Position numbers and translations under genes: made by a program. From an uncultured Clostridia bacterium (lineage in GTDB: Bacteria; Bacillota; Clostridia; Christensenellales; Borkfalkiaceae): DNA of 11,727 nucleotides. The notes beneath the pieces were generated by a model. That model did no database searches and was not told the origin of the DNA. It worked only from the letters and a program-made list of their open reading frames with translations. This document shows, piece by piece, positions 1 to 8,400 of the stretch. Position 1 is the first letter of the stretch, and each line of letters starts with the position of its first letter. The DNA is taken from NCBI GenBank assembly GCA_947627125.1, contig CANQUY010000047.1, forward strand, positions 1-11,727. Direction: 5' to 3'.

Positions 1-83
1 GTGGGCGACGGCTATATCACGGCGCATTTCCGTTTGGGAAACGCGGCAGAGGTCGAGAACGTCAGACTTGAAGAAATAAAAAC
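1..83 (+). other. Possible 3' coding remnant at window edge
   Basis: Frame 1 from the first base encodes a protein-like stretch (starting VGDGYITAHFRLGN, then E/V/R-rich to about residue 26) with GC-rich third positions, unlike the AT-rich sequence that follows. The same frame stays open to 354, but that would run it through two strong hairpins and into the convergent lipoprotein gene, so the natural end is unlikely to be there. Frames 2 and 3 stop at 79 and 71 and could instead be the true 3' end. I do not recognise the product. It may be the tail of an upstream gene or a truncated one; the frame is uncertain. Confidence 0.25.
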
Positions 84-116
84 AGCGTTTGAACACATTT
101 TCAGTGTTCAAACGCT
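71..116 (-). terminator. Stem-loop with U-rich tail on minus strand
   Basis: AGCGTTTGAACAC (84-96) pairs perfectly with GTGTTCAAACGCT (104-116), giving 13 bp and a 7-nt loop. Read on the minus strand it is followed by GTTTTTATTTC (83-73), a fair U-tract; on the plus strand no T-run follows. It may be a back-up terminator for the minus-strand lipoprotein gene that ends at 328, although it lies more than 200 bp beyond the stop. Stem certain, role uncertain. Confidence 0.45.
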
Positions 117-133
117 ATCACCATTGGCGCGCC

Positions 134-182
134 AAGTGGGACGTAAGTTGAACGAAACTTGCGTTCCACTTTTTATTTTTTC
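134..182 (+). terminator. Rho-independent terminator of the gene entering from the left
   Basis: AAGTGGGACGTAAGTT (134-149) pairs with AACTTGCGTTCCACTT (156-171), a 16-bp stem with two G-U pairs and a 6-nt loop, followed at once by TTTATTTTTT on the plus strand. This is a textbook intrinsic terminator and should end whatever plus-strand transcript enters the window from the left. Confidence 0.8.
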
Positions 183-246
183 GGTAAAGGAAGTAAGGTC
201 AAATCACCTGACCGCAACAGTATGTTTCAGTTTAGAGAAGCAAAAG

Positions 247-274
247 CAATGGGCAAAAATATTTCTGCCCATTG
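247..274. repeat. Near-perfect palindrome beyond the lipoprotein gene
   Basis: CAATGGGCA (247-255) pairs with TGCCCATTG (266-274). The centre AAATATTT is itself self-complementary, so the 28 bp form an almost complete palindrome with one A/C mismatch. It lies 53 bp past the stop of the minus-strand lipoprotein gene. The minus-strand continuation GCTTTTGCTTC is only weakly U-rich, so this is at best a poor terminator; a protein-binding palindrome is equally possible. Confidence 0.5.
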
Positions 275-327
275 TGATTTTATCAATATTCATTGTTTCG
301 CACATGAATACTCCAGCCTCGATAGTT

Positions 328-1455
328 TTATGCTTCCGTTATCGCCGTGAGTAAGAGGTATTCCTCATAGGAGACAAGCTCGGGGTGAAGCTTGCCCTTT
401 TTCCAAAGCTTGTTATCTCTCCATTCGTCCGTATCGAGGATATTGTTGGAAGATTCGATTGTCGTGGAATTATAGTAGCGTGAAGTGATATCTTTTACCG
501 CAACGGTTTTTTCATAATAGAGCGGCACATTGCGTGAGGAATCCCCGTTGAAACAAAGCCCGAATTTTGTACAACACCCTCCCTCGGATGTATGTGCGAT
601 TCCCCCGTCTAACATTCCGAAAGTAACTTCGGCATAAACATTTGTAATCGTTCCGCCGACAAAATCGCTTACAATGCCACCGCTTTCATGCCATACACCA
701 GCACTGAAGCTTGCCGATATGGTCCCCCAACATGCATTCACCGATCCGCCTTCCATTTTTCCAAATAATCCGCCTATGTGATTCATATTCGAAGTTGTTT
801 TGAAGCTTACCTTTGCGCTACAATATTGTACTTTCGAGGCGGAAGACACAATTCCAACAATTCCCCCCCCCTTACCGTAGATTTCCGTTGTACATGAAAT
901 ATTTTCCGAATGACAGTTTTCTATAAGGCTACCCATTTTAATTTGTCCGGAAAAACTGCCAAGTCCATCACTCTTAACCCTTAATCGAGAGTCGGAAAAT
1001 CTTATATTTTTTAAGGTTCCTCCGCTAACCACGCCGAACAGCCCACAATTTTTGCTTGCGTATATTTCCGCGCTGTGAATGTTATGGTTTTTTCCATCGA
1101 GAAAGCCTGAAAAAGGATTTTCAGAATCGCCGATGGGACTTAAGTCTTCGATGTCTCCCATGTTAAGGTCGCAGGAGAGCTCAAAACAGGACGATAAATG
1201 TTTTCCGATATTCAACCATTGATAGGGTTCGGCAATGATGTAGGGATTGCTCTCCGTGCCGCTACCCGAGGCGAATTCGGGCTTGTTCGCAGGCCGTTCG
1301 GTTTGTCCGCTACCATTGCCGCTATTGCCTCCACTCGATCCGCCGTATTCGTTGTTTGTGCTGTTGCCACCGGACAATCCACCGCAGGCTGAAAGCCCGA
1401 GGCAAAGGCAAATCATAAATGTGACCGTTACAATTGCCGTAAACCATTTTTTCAT
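328..1455 (-). CDS. GLUG-repeat surface lipoprotein
   Basis: Predicted exported lipoprotein of 375 aa. Residues 1-23 form a signal peptide with two N-terminal lysines, a hydrophobic core and lipobox LSAC, with Cys24 as the lipidation site. A Gly/Ser/Asn-rich linker (about 25-66) follows, then the motif GSGTESNPYII, which often opens GLUG or beta-helix regions. Repeats with GLUG-like cores follow: CGLFG at 137, GGIVG at 197, GGLFG at 228, GGIVS at 259 and GGIAH at 284, each leading into a beta-rich segment; a right-handed beta-solenoid is the expected fold. GLUG proteins are usually surface or adhesin-like; no catalytic motif is visible. The start is supported by AAGGAG 8 nt upstream of the ATG. 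Codon use is more AT-rich than in the genes to the right. Expression should depend on the promoter at 1673-1701 and on passing the leader terminator at 1481-1515. Family assignment fairly sure; ligand unknown. Confidence 0.85.
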   Translation of the reverse strand: MKKWFTAIVTVTFMICLCLGLSACGGLSGGNSTNNEYGGSSGGNSGNGSGQTERPANKPEFASGSGTESNPYIIAEPYQWLNIGKHLSSCFELSCDLNMGDIEDLSPIGDSENPFSGFLDGKNHNIHSAEIYASKNCGLFGVVSGGTLKNIRFSDSRLRVKSDGLGSFSGQIKMGSLIENCHSENISCTTEIYGKGGGIVGIVSSASKVQYCSAKVSFKTTSNMNHIGGLFGKMEGGSVNACWGTISASFSAGVWHESGGIVSDFVGGTITNVYAEVTFGMLDGGIAHTSEGGCCTKFGLCFNGDSSRNVPLYYEKTVAVKDITSRYYNSTTIESSNNILDTDEWRDNKLWKKGKLHPELVSYEEYLLLTAITEA

Positions 1456-1480
1456 AACAATTTCTCCTTAAATTTTTTTG

Positions 1481-1515
1481 TAAAATAAAAAGTGCGCCTA
1501 CCGAAGCAAGCGCAC
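1481..1515 (-). terminator. Intrinsic terminator in the leader of the GLUG lipoprotein gene
   Basis: On the minus strand GTGCGCTTGC (1515-1506) pairs with GTAGGCGCAC (1501-1492) across a TTCG tetraloop closed by C-G, the very stable UUCG type. The stem has 10 bp with two G-U pairs and is followed by TTTTTATTTTA (1491-1481). It ends only 11 nt before the ribosome binding site of the lipoprotein gene, leaving no room for a separate promoter after it. It therefore acts either as an attenuator or as the end of a separate small RNA. Confidence 0.85.
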
Positions 1516-1644
1516 AAAAACACAAACTCCGATAGTCGCCAAACTAAACCTTGAATGAGTGCTTTCACCATTACCAAGTGGAATTTGCATTTTATCCAAT
1601 TCAATGATAATGATGAAAGGTAGAATACGCCTAAAAAGACCCAT
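1498..1644 (-). CDS. 48-codon open frame inside the leader RNA
   Basis: ATG at 1644-1642 opens a 48-codon frame ending in TAG at 1500-1498. The peptide has a basic, hydrophobic N-terminus (MGLFRRILPFIIII) and ends in CVFVRLLR. The start codon is inside the helix CTTGAATG/CATTCAAG, and the stop codon lies in the 3' arm of the terminator stem. No Shine-Dalgarno sequence precedes it, which argues against efficient translation. It could be a leader peptide, a small membrane peptide of type I toxin kind, or chance. I recognise no homologue. Confidence 0.2.
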   Translation of the reverse strand: MGLFRRILPFIIIIELDKMQIPLGNGESTHSRFSLATIGVCVFVRLLR

Positions 1645-1672
1645 TCAAGATGCAGTTTAGTTTGGCTTTATA

Positions 1673-1701
1673 AGTATAGCATGGTTGGAAGATAAAGTCA
1701 A
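1673..1701 (-). promoter_or_regulatory. Sigma-A type promoter for leader and GLUG lipoprotein gene
   Basis: Read on the minus strand: TTGACT (1701-1696), a 17-nt spacer, then TATACT (1678-1673), preceded by TGC as in extended -10 promoters. The expected start at about 1667-1666 coincides with the first base of the leader helix, which supports both calls. Confidence 0.8.
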
Positions 1702-1744
1702 TAGATTTATATAAATGATAACGACCAAATAATAAAATGGCATT

Positions 1745-1779
1745 TAGGCATGAGCTTGTCTATGACAAGCTCATGCCTA
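1745..1779. repeat. Perfect 16-bp inverted repeat with 3-nt loop
   Basis: TAGGCATGAGCTTGTC (1745-1760) and its exact complement GACAAGCTCATGCCTA (1764-1779) flank TAT. Neither strand has a T-run directly after it; the minus strand continues AATGCCATTTTATTATTT, so it is not a classical terminator. Its centre is about 96 bp upstream of the predicted start of the leader RNA, so it may be an operator. Otherwise 1702-1850 holds no gene or further signal that I can see. Confidence 0.7.
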
Positions 1780-1850
1780 CAACCGTACTAAATGTAACAA
1801 AGGAACATGAAATCCAAAAGCAGGTTTTTCACCAAAAAGCGCAAGGGAGA

Positions 1851-1883
1851 GAGAACAAAAGAGCCCCCGCGGCGGGGGCTCTT
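1851..1883 (-). terminator. Terminator after the two-helix membrane protein gene
   Basis: On the minus strand AAGAGCCCCCGC (1883-1872) pairs with GCGGGGGCTCTT (1870-1859) around a single unpaired base, in practice a 10-11 bp GC-rich stem with a small loop. It is followed by TTGTTCTC after the two T's in the stem. It lies 18 bp past the stop at 1902 and closes the minus-strand unit containing the membrane protein gene and possibly the large peptidase gene. Confidence 0.8.
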
Positions 1884-1901
1884 GTAACAATAAGATGGGG
1901 G

Positions 1902-2450
1902 TCACTCCATAAATTCTATTTTTTGGTTGAGGCTCTGTTCTATGTTGCGGTGTTCGCGGCGAAGGTCGGGACGCTCCAAGAGAAGGGCATCCGCGGCCTC
2001 CCACAGCGCAAAGGAGCCGACGATCGAGAGGATCTCCGTCATAAACACATGCGCCTCGGTGATGGCAAAATAGAGATATATGGCGAGGACGACGGCTCCG
2101 AAGATCGCAAGGAGCAGCATTTTCCGAAAGTTGGCCGCGAGGTCCCATGCGTTGTCGTAGGAGCGCATGGTGTAGTGCCTGTGCATCATCTGCCGAATCT
2201 CTTTTTGCTCCTCCTCCCCGATTTGGCCGTGAAAGCGGATGCGGAGAGGGACGGCGGACGGAATGACATTCGTCTGCGCGTCGATATAGTCGTAGATCTC
2301 ACTATTGAGGTCCTTATGTCCCTTGAGCGAAAGGGGATCGTAAAGCTCCGTTTCCTCGGTGATATTGACATCCACCACCGCGAAACCCTCTTCATCCTTG
2401 ACGCTCTCGAGATATTCGAGCATTTCCTGTGCCCGTTCTTTTCTGTTCAT
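1902..2450 (-). CDS. Small two-helix membrane protein, function unknown
   Basis: 182 aa. A charged N-terminal region (1-110), rich in Glu, Lys and Asp and without a signal peptide, precedes two hydrophobic helices: about 111-129 (MLLLAIFGAVVLAIYLYFA) and about 138-156. The second helix runs into WEAADALLLERPDLRRE, an aromatic/acidic then basic patch. A charged tail of about 25 residues follows. By the positive-inside rule both termini are probably cytoplasmic. I do not recognise a named family and see no enzyme motif. The start is set by GGAGG 7-8 nt before the ATG. It begins 48 bp after the giant peptidase gene on the same strand, with a hairpin in between, so it may be co-transcribed by read-through. 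A link to export or sensing of the peptidase is only inference from position. Confidence 0.8.
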   Translation of the reverse strand: MNRKERAQEMLEYLESVKDEEGFAVVDVNITEETELYDPLSLKGHKDLNSEIYDYIDAQTNVIPSAVPLRIRFHGQIGEEEQKEIRQMMHRHYTMRSYDNAWDLAANFRKMLLLAIFGAVVLAIYLYFAITEAHVFMTEILSIVGSFALWEAADALLLERPDLRREHRNIEQSLNQKIEFME

Positions 2451-2464
2451 ATCATTTCCTCCGT

Positions 2465-2492
2465 CAAAATCGGCGTCCCGATAGGACGCCGA
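2465..2492 (-). terminator. Hairpin between the large peptidase gene and the membrane protein gene
   Basis: TCGGCGTCC (2470-2478) pairs with GGACGCCGA (2484-2492), 9 bp with a 5-nt loop. On the minus strand it starts 6 nt past the peptidase stop and is followed by only TTTTG, then by the ribosome binding site of the next gene. The plus strand has six T's (2495-2500), but these precede the hairpin in the direction of transcription. Probably a partial terminator that lowers expression of the downstream gene. Confidence 0.6.
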
Positions 2493-2498
2493 AATTTT

Positions 2499-5400
2499 TT
2501 AGCTGTTGAACGTGATCTTGACTTGAGCCGATTCCGCGCTTGCGGATACGATCTCGACGTCGAAATTCAGCGTCTTGCCGTCGTTGCGGGTGTAATTGGG
2601 GAATACAGTTGAAAGTTTCTGTCCCGCTTTCCACAGATCGTCCGCCGCAGCCCAGCCATTTGAATCTGAGAATTTCTTCGTGCCGTCCGCTTCGACAAGT
2701 TTGATGAGCGAAAAGTTCGTATCCGAGTTATTGTAGTCCGTAAACGATTGATAATCGGTCGAGTAGGAGTTGTTGATGGATGAAGAAACGTGGTAGATCC
2801 TCACGCCGAACGGTGCACCGTCATAGAGGTAGCTGTTGTCCATTCCCGCATGCATTTGGTTGAGCCCCGTTGCCGCGTAAAGGTCGATCATGAGGTATTC
2901 GCAGAAGTAACTGTTGTTGAAGCTGAGCGGAATGAGGATCGCAGAGGCCTCCGACGCGGACGGCTTGAGCGTGACGGTCGTCGTTCCGTTGACGACAGTG
3001 GGGGAGAGCCAGCCGAGCATGGTCTTGGAATAGACGTTTTGATCGCCGACTGTGTAATCCATCATATCTGCGCTGCCGAGCCCCTCATTGGAACCCTTTC
3101 TTTCTTCATAGTCGTAATAGTCGTCAAGACCCAGGAGGTGACCCGATTCATGGATATAAGTGGAAGCGTTGATCTTCAGCCCGCTGATTTTTTCTGCCGA
3201 GCTGGTATCCCGCGCCGTGTTTTCGTCCATGAAGTCAAACCCTGCGAAGAAGTAGTAGCCCGCATACAGACCGTCAAACTTGGTTTCGCTATCGGTGTAG
3301 GTCGTATAGGCCCAATAGAAGTCTGTATCTTCGCTGTAGTCCACTGCGTGGGAGTAAATGAGATACACCGCGTCGATGCATTGGTCGCCGTTGTAGTCGT
3401 AGATCGACAAATCGAGCGTGCTCGCATAATGGCTGAGCGCTTCCAGCAAAACCGCCTCGGATCCCTCAATGCCGTATTGCCCTTGCGCGTTCAACGTTTC
3501 ATAATGGGAAGCGTTATAGGCAGTTTCAAAGCGGCCCTGTACGTCGAATGTCAGGTTCAGTTTGCCGTAAGAGGCCTTCTGATAGTATGTCTTGACGCTT
3601 TCCCAACCCGTATCGGTTGCGCTGCCGTTGACGGCCTTTTCGAGATTTTGTAACTGCGCGTCGGAGATATTTTCTCCCTTAAATTGAACGGGAACGACAA
3701 GCACATGATAGCTTCCCGTTGAGGGCAGTCCGATAAAACTATTCTCCTTCAATAACTTATCCTGCAAGTTTTCCTTGTCGAACGTCGAAGCGTCGTAAGT
3801 TTGCTTCTCCATTGTGCCCGAGGGGGTGACGGGGGTATCTGTCCCGCTGCCGCCCGAGGGGAGGGTGAAGCTCACGGAGCCGTATTTGGAGAACGTGTAA
3901 GTAACAACCGTGCCGTCCTCGACGTTTGCGACGATCTTGGAAATGCGTCCGTTTGCAAGATACACATCAAAGGACGTCCATGCAGCCGTGATGACATCTC
4001 CGTAATAATCGGTATAGCTGTATTCGCCCAAGACAGCCATGGCGGCGGTGGCGCCGTTCTGTGCGGAATACTTTCCGCCCGAATAGGTAAATTTGATATT
4101 TTTCAGTTCTGCTAAATCGACGAGATACAGATAGGAATAGGATTCATCATAATCATCCGTATTCTCTGCAAGAATATCATAGGTGCCGTCGCCGTTATCG
4201 TAGTAGAAGGAGTAGCTGCCCGACGCCGTGTCATAACCGAGATAGTCGGTGTAGGTATCGCCGTTTTCGTCCTCATAGCTGTTTAAAATGTTGTAGCCGA
4301 GATACTCATAGTAGTCATCGAACGATTCGCCTTCGTATGTTTCTGTTCTCGTGATCGCAAAGTTCCATGCGGCATGGTTTTCGTATCCCTTCAGCGCGTC
4401 TTGAAGGGCCTTGTCGGCCGTGTCGTCGCCGCCGGGAGTGGGGTCGACGGGCGTCGTGCTGCCGCCCGTGGTCCCCGTGAGGGTGATCGTCTGCGCATAG
4501 AGCGCAAAGGTATTTGCATCCTTAAAGGTGATCTGCTGCGCTCCGCTCGTCGTCACATTGTACTCTACGGTGTGGAGATAATATGTATCTGCGCCGACCT
4601 TGAAGCCATCCCCCGTGGAGTGATTTGCGATCGAAAGCGTCGTTGAGCCTGCCGTGATCGTGAACATGCTGCTCGGGTCATACGCATATTTCGACAGCAT
4701 GACGGTCACGATCTTGGTGAATTCACCCGTCAGCGAAAGCGTGCTGCCGCCTGCTTTGAACTGAAGGAAGTCGAAACCGACTTCTGTAGACACATTACTT
4801 ACGTAAACTTTGCTATTTACGGAAACATTTGAAACAGTGATAGCAGTGCCGTCCACGGTGTATGTACCCGACTTGTAACCCGAGGTGAGATCCGTCGTCG
4901 CGAGCATACTCTTCAGCTCCAAAGTTTTCTGCTGAGGCTCGGGAGGGGTGACGGGCTTTGCCTTGACGGTGACCGTGACGGTCTTGTCGGAACTTGCGGA
5001 GCCGCAGGTAGCGGTCAGGGTGAGGCGGACGGTTTCGTCCGTTTCGGGGAGCTGTGGAATGGCGAGCGCGTTGCCGTTGGTGAGGCTGTAATTGCCCGAC
5101 GTCACCGCCCAGGTGAAAGTCACGCCGTCAACGGTGGAAACGGGGAGCCTGTAGTCGCCCGTTACGGAAACTTCATAGGAAGAATTCACCGCCGAAAGGG
5201 CCCTTGTCACCTTCTGCTGTTCTGTTTCCGACGGCTGTGTCCCGCCCGCGGAGCTGATAAGCGTAATGGTTTTCACATAGGAGGCAAAGGTGTTTGCATT
5301 CGTGATTGTGATCTTCTGCGCCCCGCCCGCCGTTATGTTGTATTCTTCTGTAAAGTAAGAGTATGTGTCGCTGCCGAGCGTAAAGCCCTCTGAGGCCGTA

Positions 5401-8400
5401 TGCTTTGCGATGGGAAGCGTAGCGGAGCCCGCCATCACGGTGAGCATGCTGCTTGCTTGATACGCATATTTGGAGAGCATTACGATGACGATCTTGGTGA
5501 ATTCGCCCGTGATCTCAAGCGAACTGCCGTTTGCCTTGAATTGCAGGAAATTGAAGTCTGTATTTTCCGAAGCGTCTGAGCCGACATACAGTTTATTGTT
5601 CACGGAAACATTGGAAACGGTGACGGAAATGCCGCCCACGGTGTATGTTCCCGTCTTGTAACCCGTTGTAAGCTCCGTCGTTTCAAGCAGACTTGTCAGT
5701 TCTATCTCCTCGTCTTGAGGTTCGGGAGGGGTGACGGGCTTTGCCTTGACTGTGATCTCAATGGTGGCCTTGACGGCGGAATTCACCTTGCTCTGTACCG
5801 TGACGGTCGCCTGTCCGACGCCGACGGCCTTCACCGTGCCGTTTTCGACGGACACGACCGACGTCATATCGGACGTCCATTCGAGCTCCTCTTCGGTAGC
5901 CGTATCGGGGGTGCGCTTGACGGAAAGGGTCACTTCGTCGCCCTCGGTGAGTTCGAGCGTTTCTTCGCTGAATTCAAGCTTTGTGAGCTTATTGGGGTCC
6001 GCCTTGACTGTGACCTCAATGGTGGCCTTGACGGCGGGATTTTCTTTACTTGCAACGGAGATATGCGCCGTGCCGACGCCGTGTGCCGTCACTGTGCCGT
6101 CCCCTGCGACCGTTGCGACCTGTTCGGAATCCGTCGTCCATACGAGTTCTTCCTCGGTGGCCGTGGCGGGAATGCGCTCCGCTTCAAGTTTGCCCGTCTT
6201 TCCTTCGATAAGTTCCAAGGAAGCGGGGGAGATCCTGAGCTCGGTGAGCTTTTCGGGGGCGGGAGGGATCACTTCGGCCGCCTCGACGGTGACCGTGATC
6301 GTTGCCTTGACGGCGGGGTTCGTCTTGCTCTGCACGGTGATTTGGGCAGTCCCTTCGCCCACGGCCTTCACCGTTCCGTCATTTTCGACGGTCGCGACCG
6401 TCAGCGTATCGGAGATCCATTCGATCTCTTCGGCATCTGCCGTCGCGGGGGTGCGGGCGGCTGTGAGCTTGGCGGTCCCGTTCACCTTCAGCGTGAGGGA
6501 AGCGGGGGAAATGGTCAGAGCCGTCAGCTTTTCGGGGTCTGCGATGACCGTGACGGTCGCCGTCGCCTTGATAAAGGGGTTCTCAACGCTCTCGACGGTG
6601 ATGGTGACCGTGCCCTGCTTGAGCCCCGTCACCTTGCCGTTTTCGACGGTGGCCGTTTCGTCGTCGGAGGACGTCCACTTGAGCTCGGAAACCGCCGTCA
6701 TGGGTTGCATATGTACCGTGAAGGTGCCCGTTTTGCCCTCAATGACGTCGAGGGCGGCGGGTTCGAGGGTGAGAGAGGTCAACTTCTTGGGATCGGCGGT
6801 GACGACGACCGTAATGGTTGCCTTGATGGAGGGATCTCTCTTGCACTCCACTGTAATATGGGCCTGCCCGACGCCGACCGCCTTCACCGTGCCGTCATTC
6901 CCTACGGTCGCAACGGCGGGGGTATCGGACGTCCAATTCAGCTCCTCCGTGGAGGAGGAAGGGGTGCGGACGACGTTGAGGACCTGCTCCTCGCCCTCGG
7001 TGAGATTGATGGTATCCCCGATGAATCCGAGCCCCGTGAGCTTGTTGGGGTCGCCGAGGACGGTGACTGTGATCACCTTAGTGCCCGAAACATTGTTGAG
7101 AGTTGCCTTGACAGTGAATTCGAGGAGGGTATCCGTAGCGGGACGGTCGGTGACCGTGATCGTGTGTCCACTGAAGGTGATGCCGTCGGGAAGTTGGTCC
7201 GTGTTCAACGTCCATGCGAGCTGAACGTCATCCACGGCCGTTTTGAGCTCCGTCGTGCCCTCAACCGTCAGATCTTTCACCGTTTCGAGGGCGGCGGACA
7301 ACGTTTCCCTGTCCTCTTCATCGGGATCGTATGCGGGAAGGGTGAAGTCTACCTCGCCGTAGTCGGAGAAAACGTATGTAATTTCCGTGCCGTCGTCGAG
7401 GGTCGCAGAGATCTCGGCGATGCGGCCGTCCGCAAGGGTCAGCGTGAGGGAGGTATAGGTGTAAATGTAGAGATCGCCCGTGTCTTCGTCCTCAATGAGG
7501 TACTCGCCGAGCACGGCGTCCGCGGCCGTTGCGGCGTTCTGTGCGGAATACACGCCGTCGGCATAGGTGAACTCTACGCTCTTGAGCGCCTGAATGTCCA
7601 CAAGATAGAGGTTGGTGCACCAGTAATCGTAGTCGTCTGTGCCCTCCGCATAGCGTTCGTACGTGCCGTCGCCGTTATCGCAGAAGTAGGCGTATGCGTC
7701 CGCCTCTTCGTCGTAGCCGAGATAATCGGTGTAGAAGTCGCCGTATCCATCTTCATAGGCATTCAGAACATTGCGGCCGAGATATTCATAGTAGTCGTCG
7801 AACGAGTAAATATCGTAGGTTTCCGTTCTCGTAACGGCAAAGTTCCATGCGTCGGGGTCGTCGTATGTCTTGAGAACGTCCTCAAGCGTCTTCATGGGGT
7901 CGGCTGTAACGGTGACCTCGGCGGTCGCCTTGACGGAGGGATTCTCCTTGCTCGCAACGGAAATGTGCGCCGTGCCGACGCCTACCGCCGTCACCGTGCC
8001 GTTTTTAACGGTTGCGACCTCCTCGTCGTCCGTCGTCCACGCGATCTCCTCCTCTGTTGCCGCGGCGGGAACGCGCTCAACCTCGAGCTTGCCCGTCTTT
8101 CCCACAATGAGCTCCAAAGAGGCGGGAGAGAGCTTGAGCTCTGTGAGCTTTTCCTCTGCGGGAGGGGGTGTTTCCTGCGGCAGGACGGTAAATTCCGCCG
8201 ATTTTTTGACTTCTCCCACCGTAAGCGTCACCGTAAAGGTCCCGGGCGCGGAGGTGTCCGCCTTGCTCAGATCGAGCATGTCCGCCGTCACGGTGACGGG
8301 GTTCCCGTCTTGGTCCGTCACGGTGAAATATTTCGTGAAATCGACCTCGTCGCCGACATGCAGCGTGCGCGGGAGGTCTTCGTTCAGCGCGATCTCATAC

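Larger units (their letters stand above)
1481..1667 (-). ncRNA. Structured 5' leader or small RNA, candidate attenuator
   Basis: The predicted transcript starts near 1667 and begins with GCCAAACTAAAC (1666-1655), which pairs perfectly with GTTTAGTTTGGC (1549-1538). The helix continues after a 5-nt bulge with CTTGAATG (1649-1642) on CATTCAAG (1557-1550). Inside it CTTTCATCATTA (1619-1608) can pair with TAATGGTGAAAG (1573-1562) with one mismatch. The result is a closed element of about 129 nt, then a linker of about 22 nt, then the terminator at 1515-1481. A segment AGGCGTA (1632-1626) could compete for the terminator 5' arm TGCGCTT (1514-1508) with 7 pairs, two of them G-U. I do not recognise a known riboswitch class. 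Structures are seen directly in the sequence; regulation is inferred. Confidence 0.6.

Noticed and set aside
1585..1611. Antisense promoter on the plus strand within the leader
   Set aside because: TTGCAT with GATAAT is spaced by only 15 nt; too weak to claim an antisense RNA.
1538..1666. Miniature inverted-repeat transposon
   Set aside because: The inverted repeat ends look like those of a MITE, but no target-site duplication is visible and the promoter start coincides with the first repeat base, which fits an RNA helix better. It would be reconsidered if near-identical copies exist elsewhere in the genome.
1737..2612. 291-codon open frame on the plus strand
   Set aside because: Runs through the palindrome at 1745-1779, the terminator at 1851-1883 and antisense to the two-helix protein. 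No ribosome site.
2790..3653. 287-codon open frame on the plus strand
   Set aside because: Antisense to the M6 peptidase domain, whose motif HESGHLLGLD leaves no doubt about the real strand.
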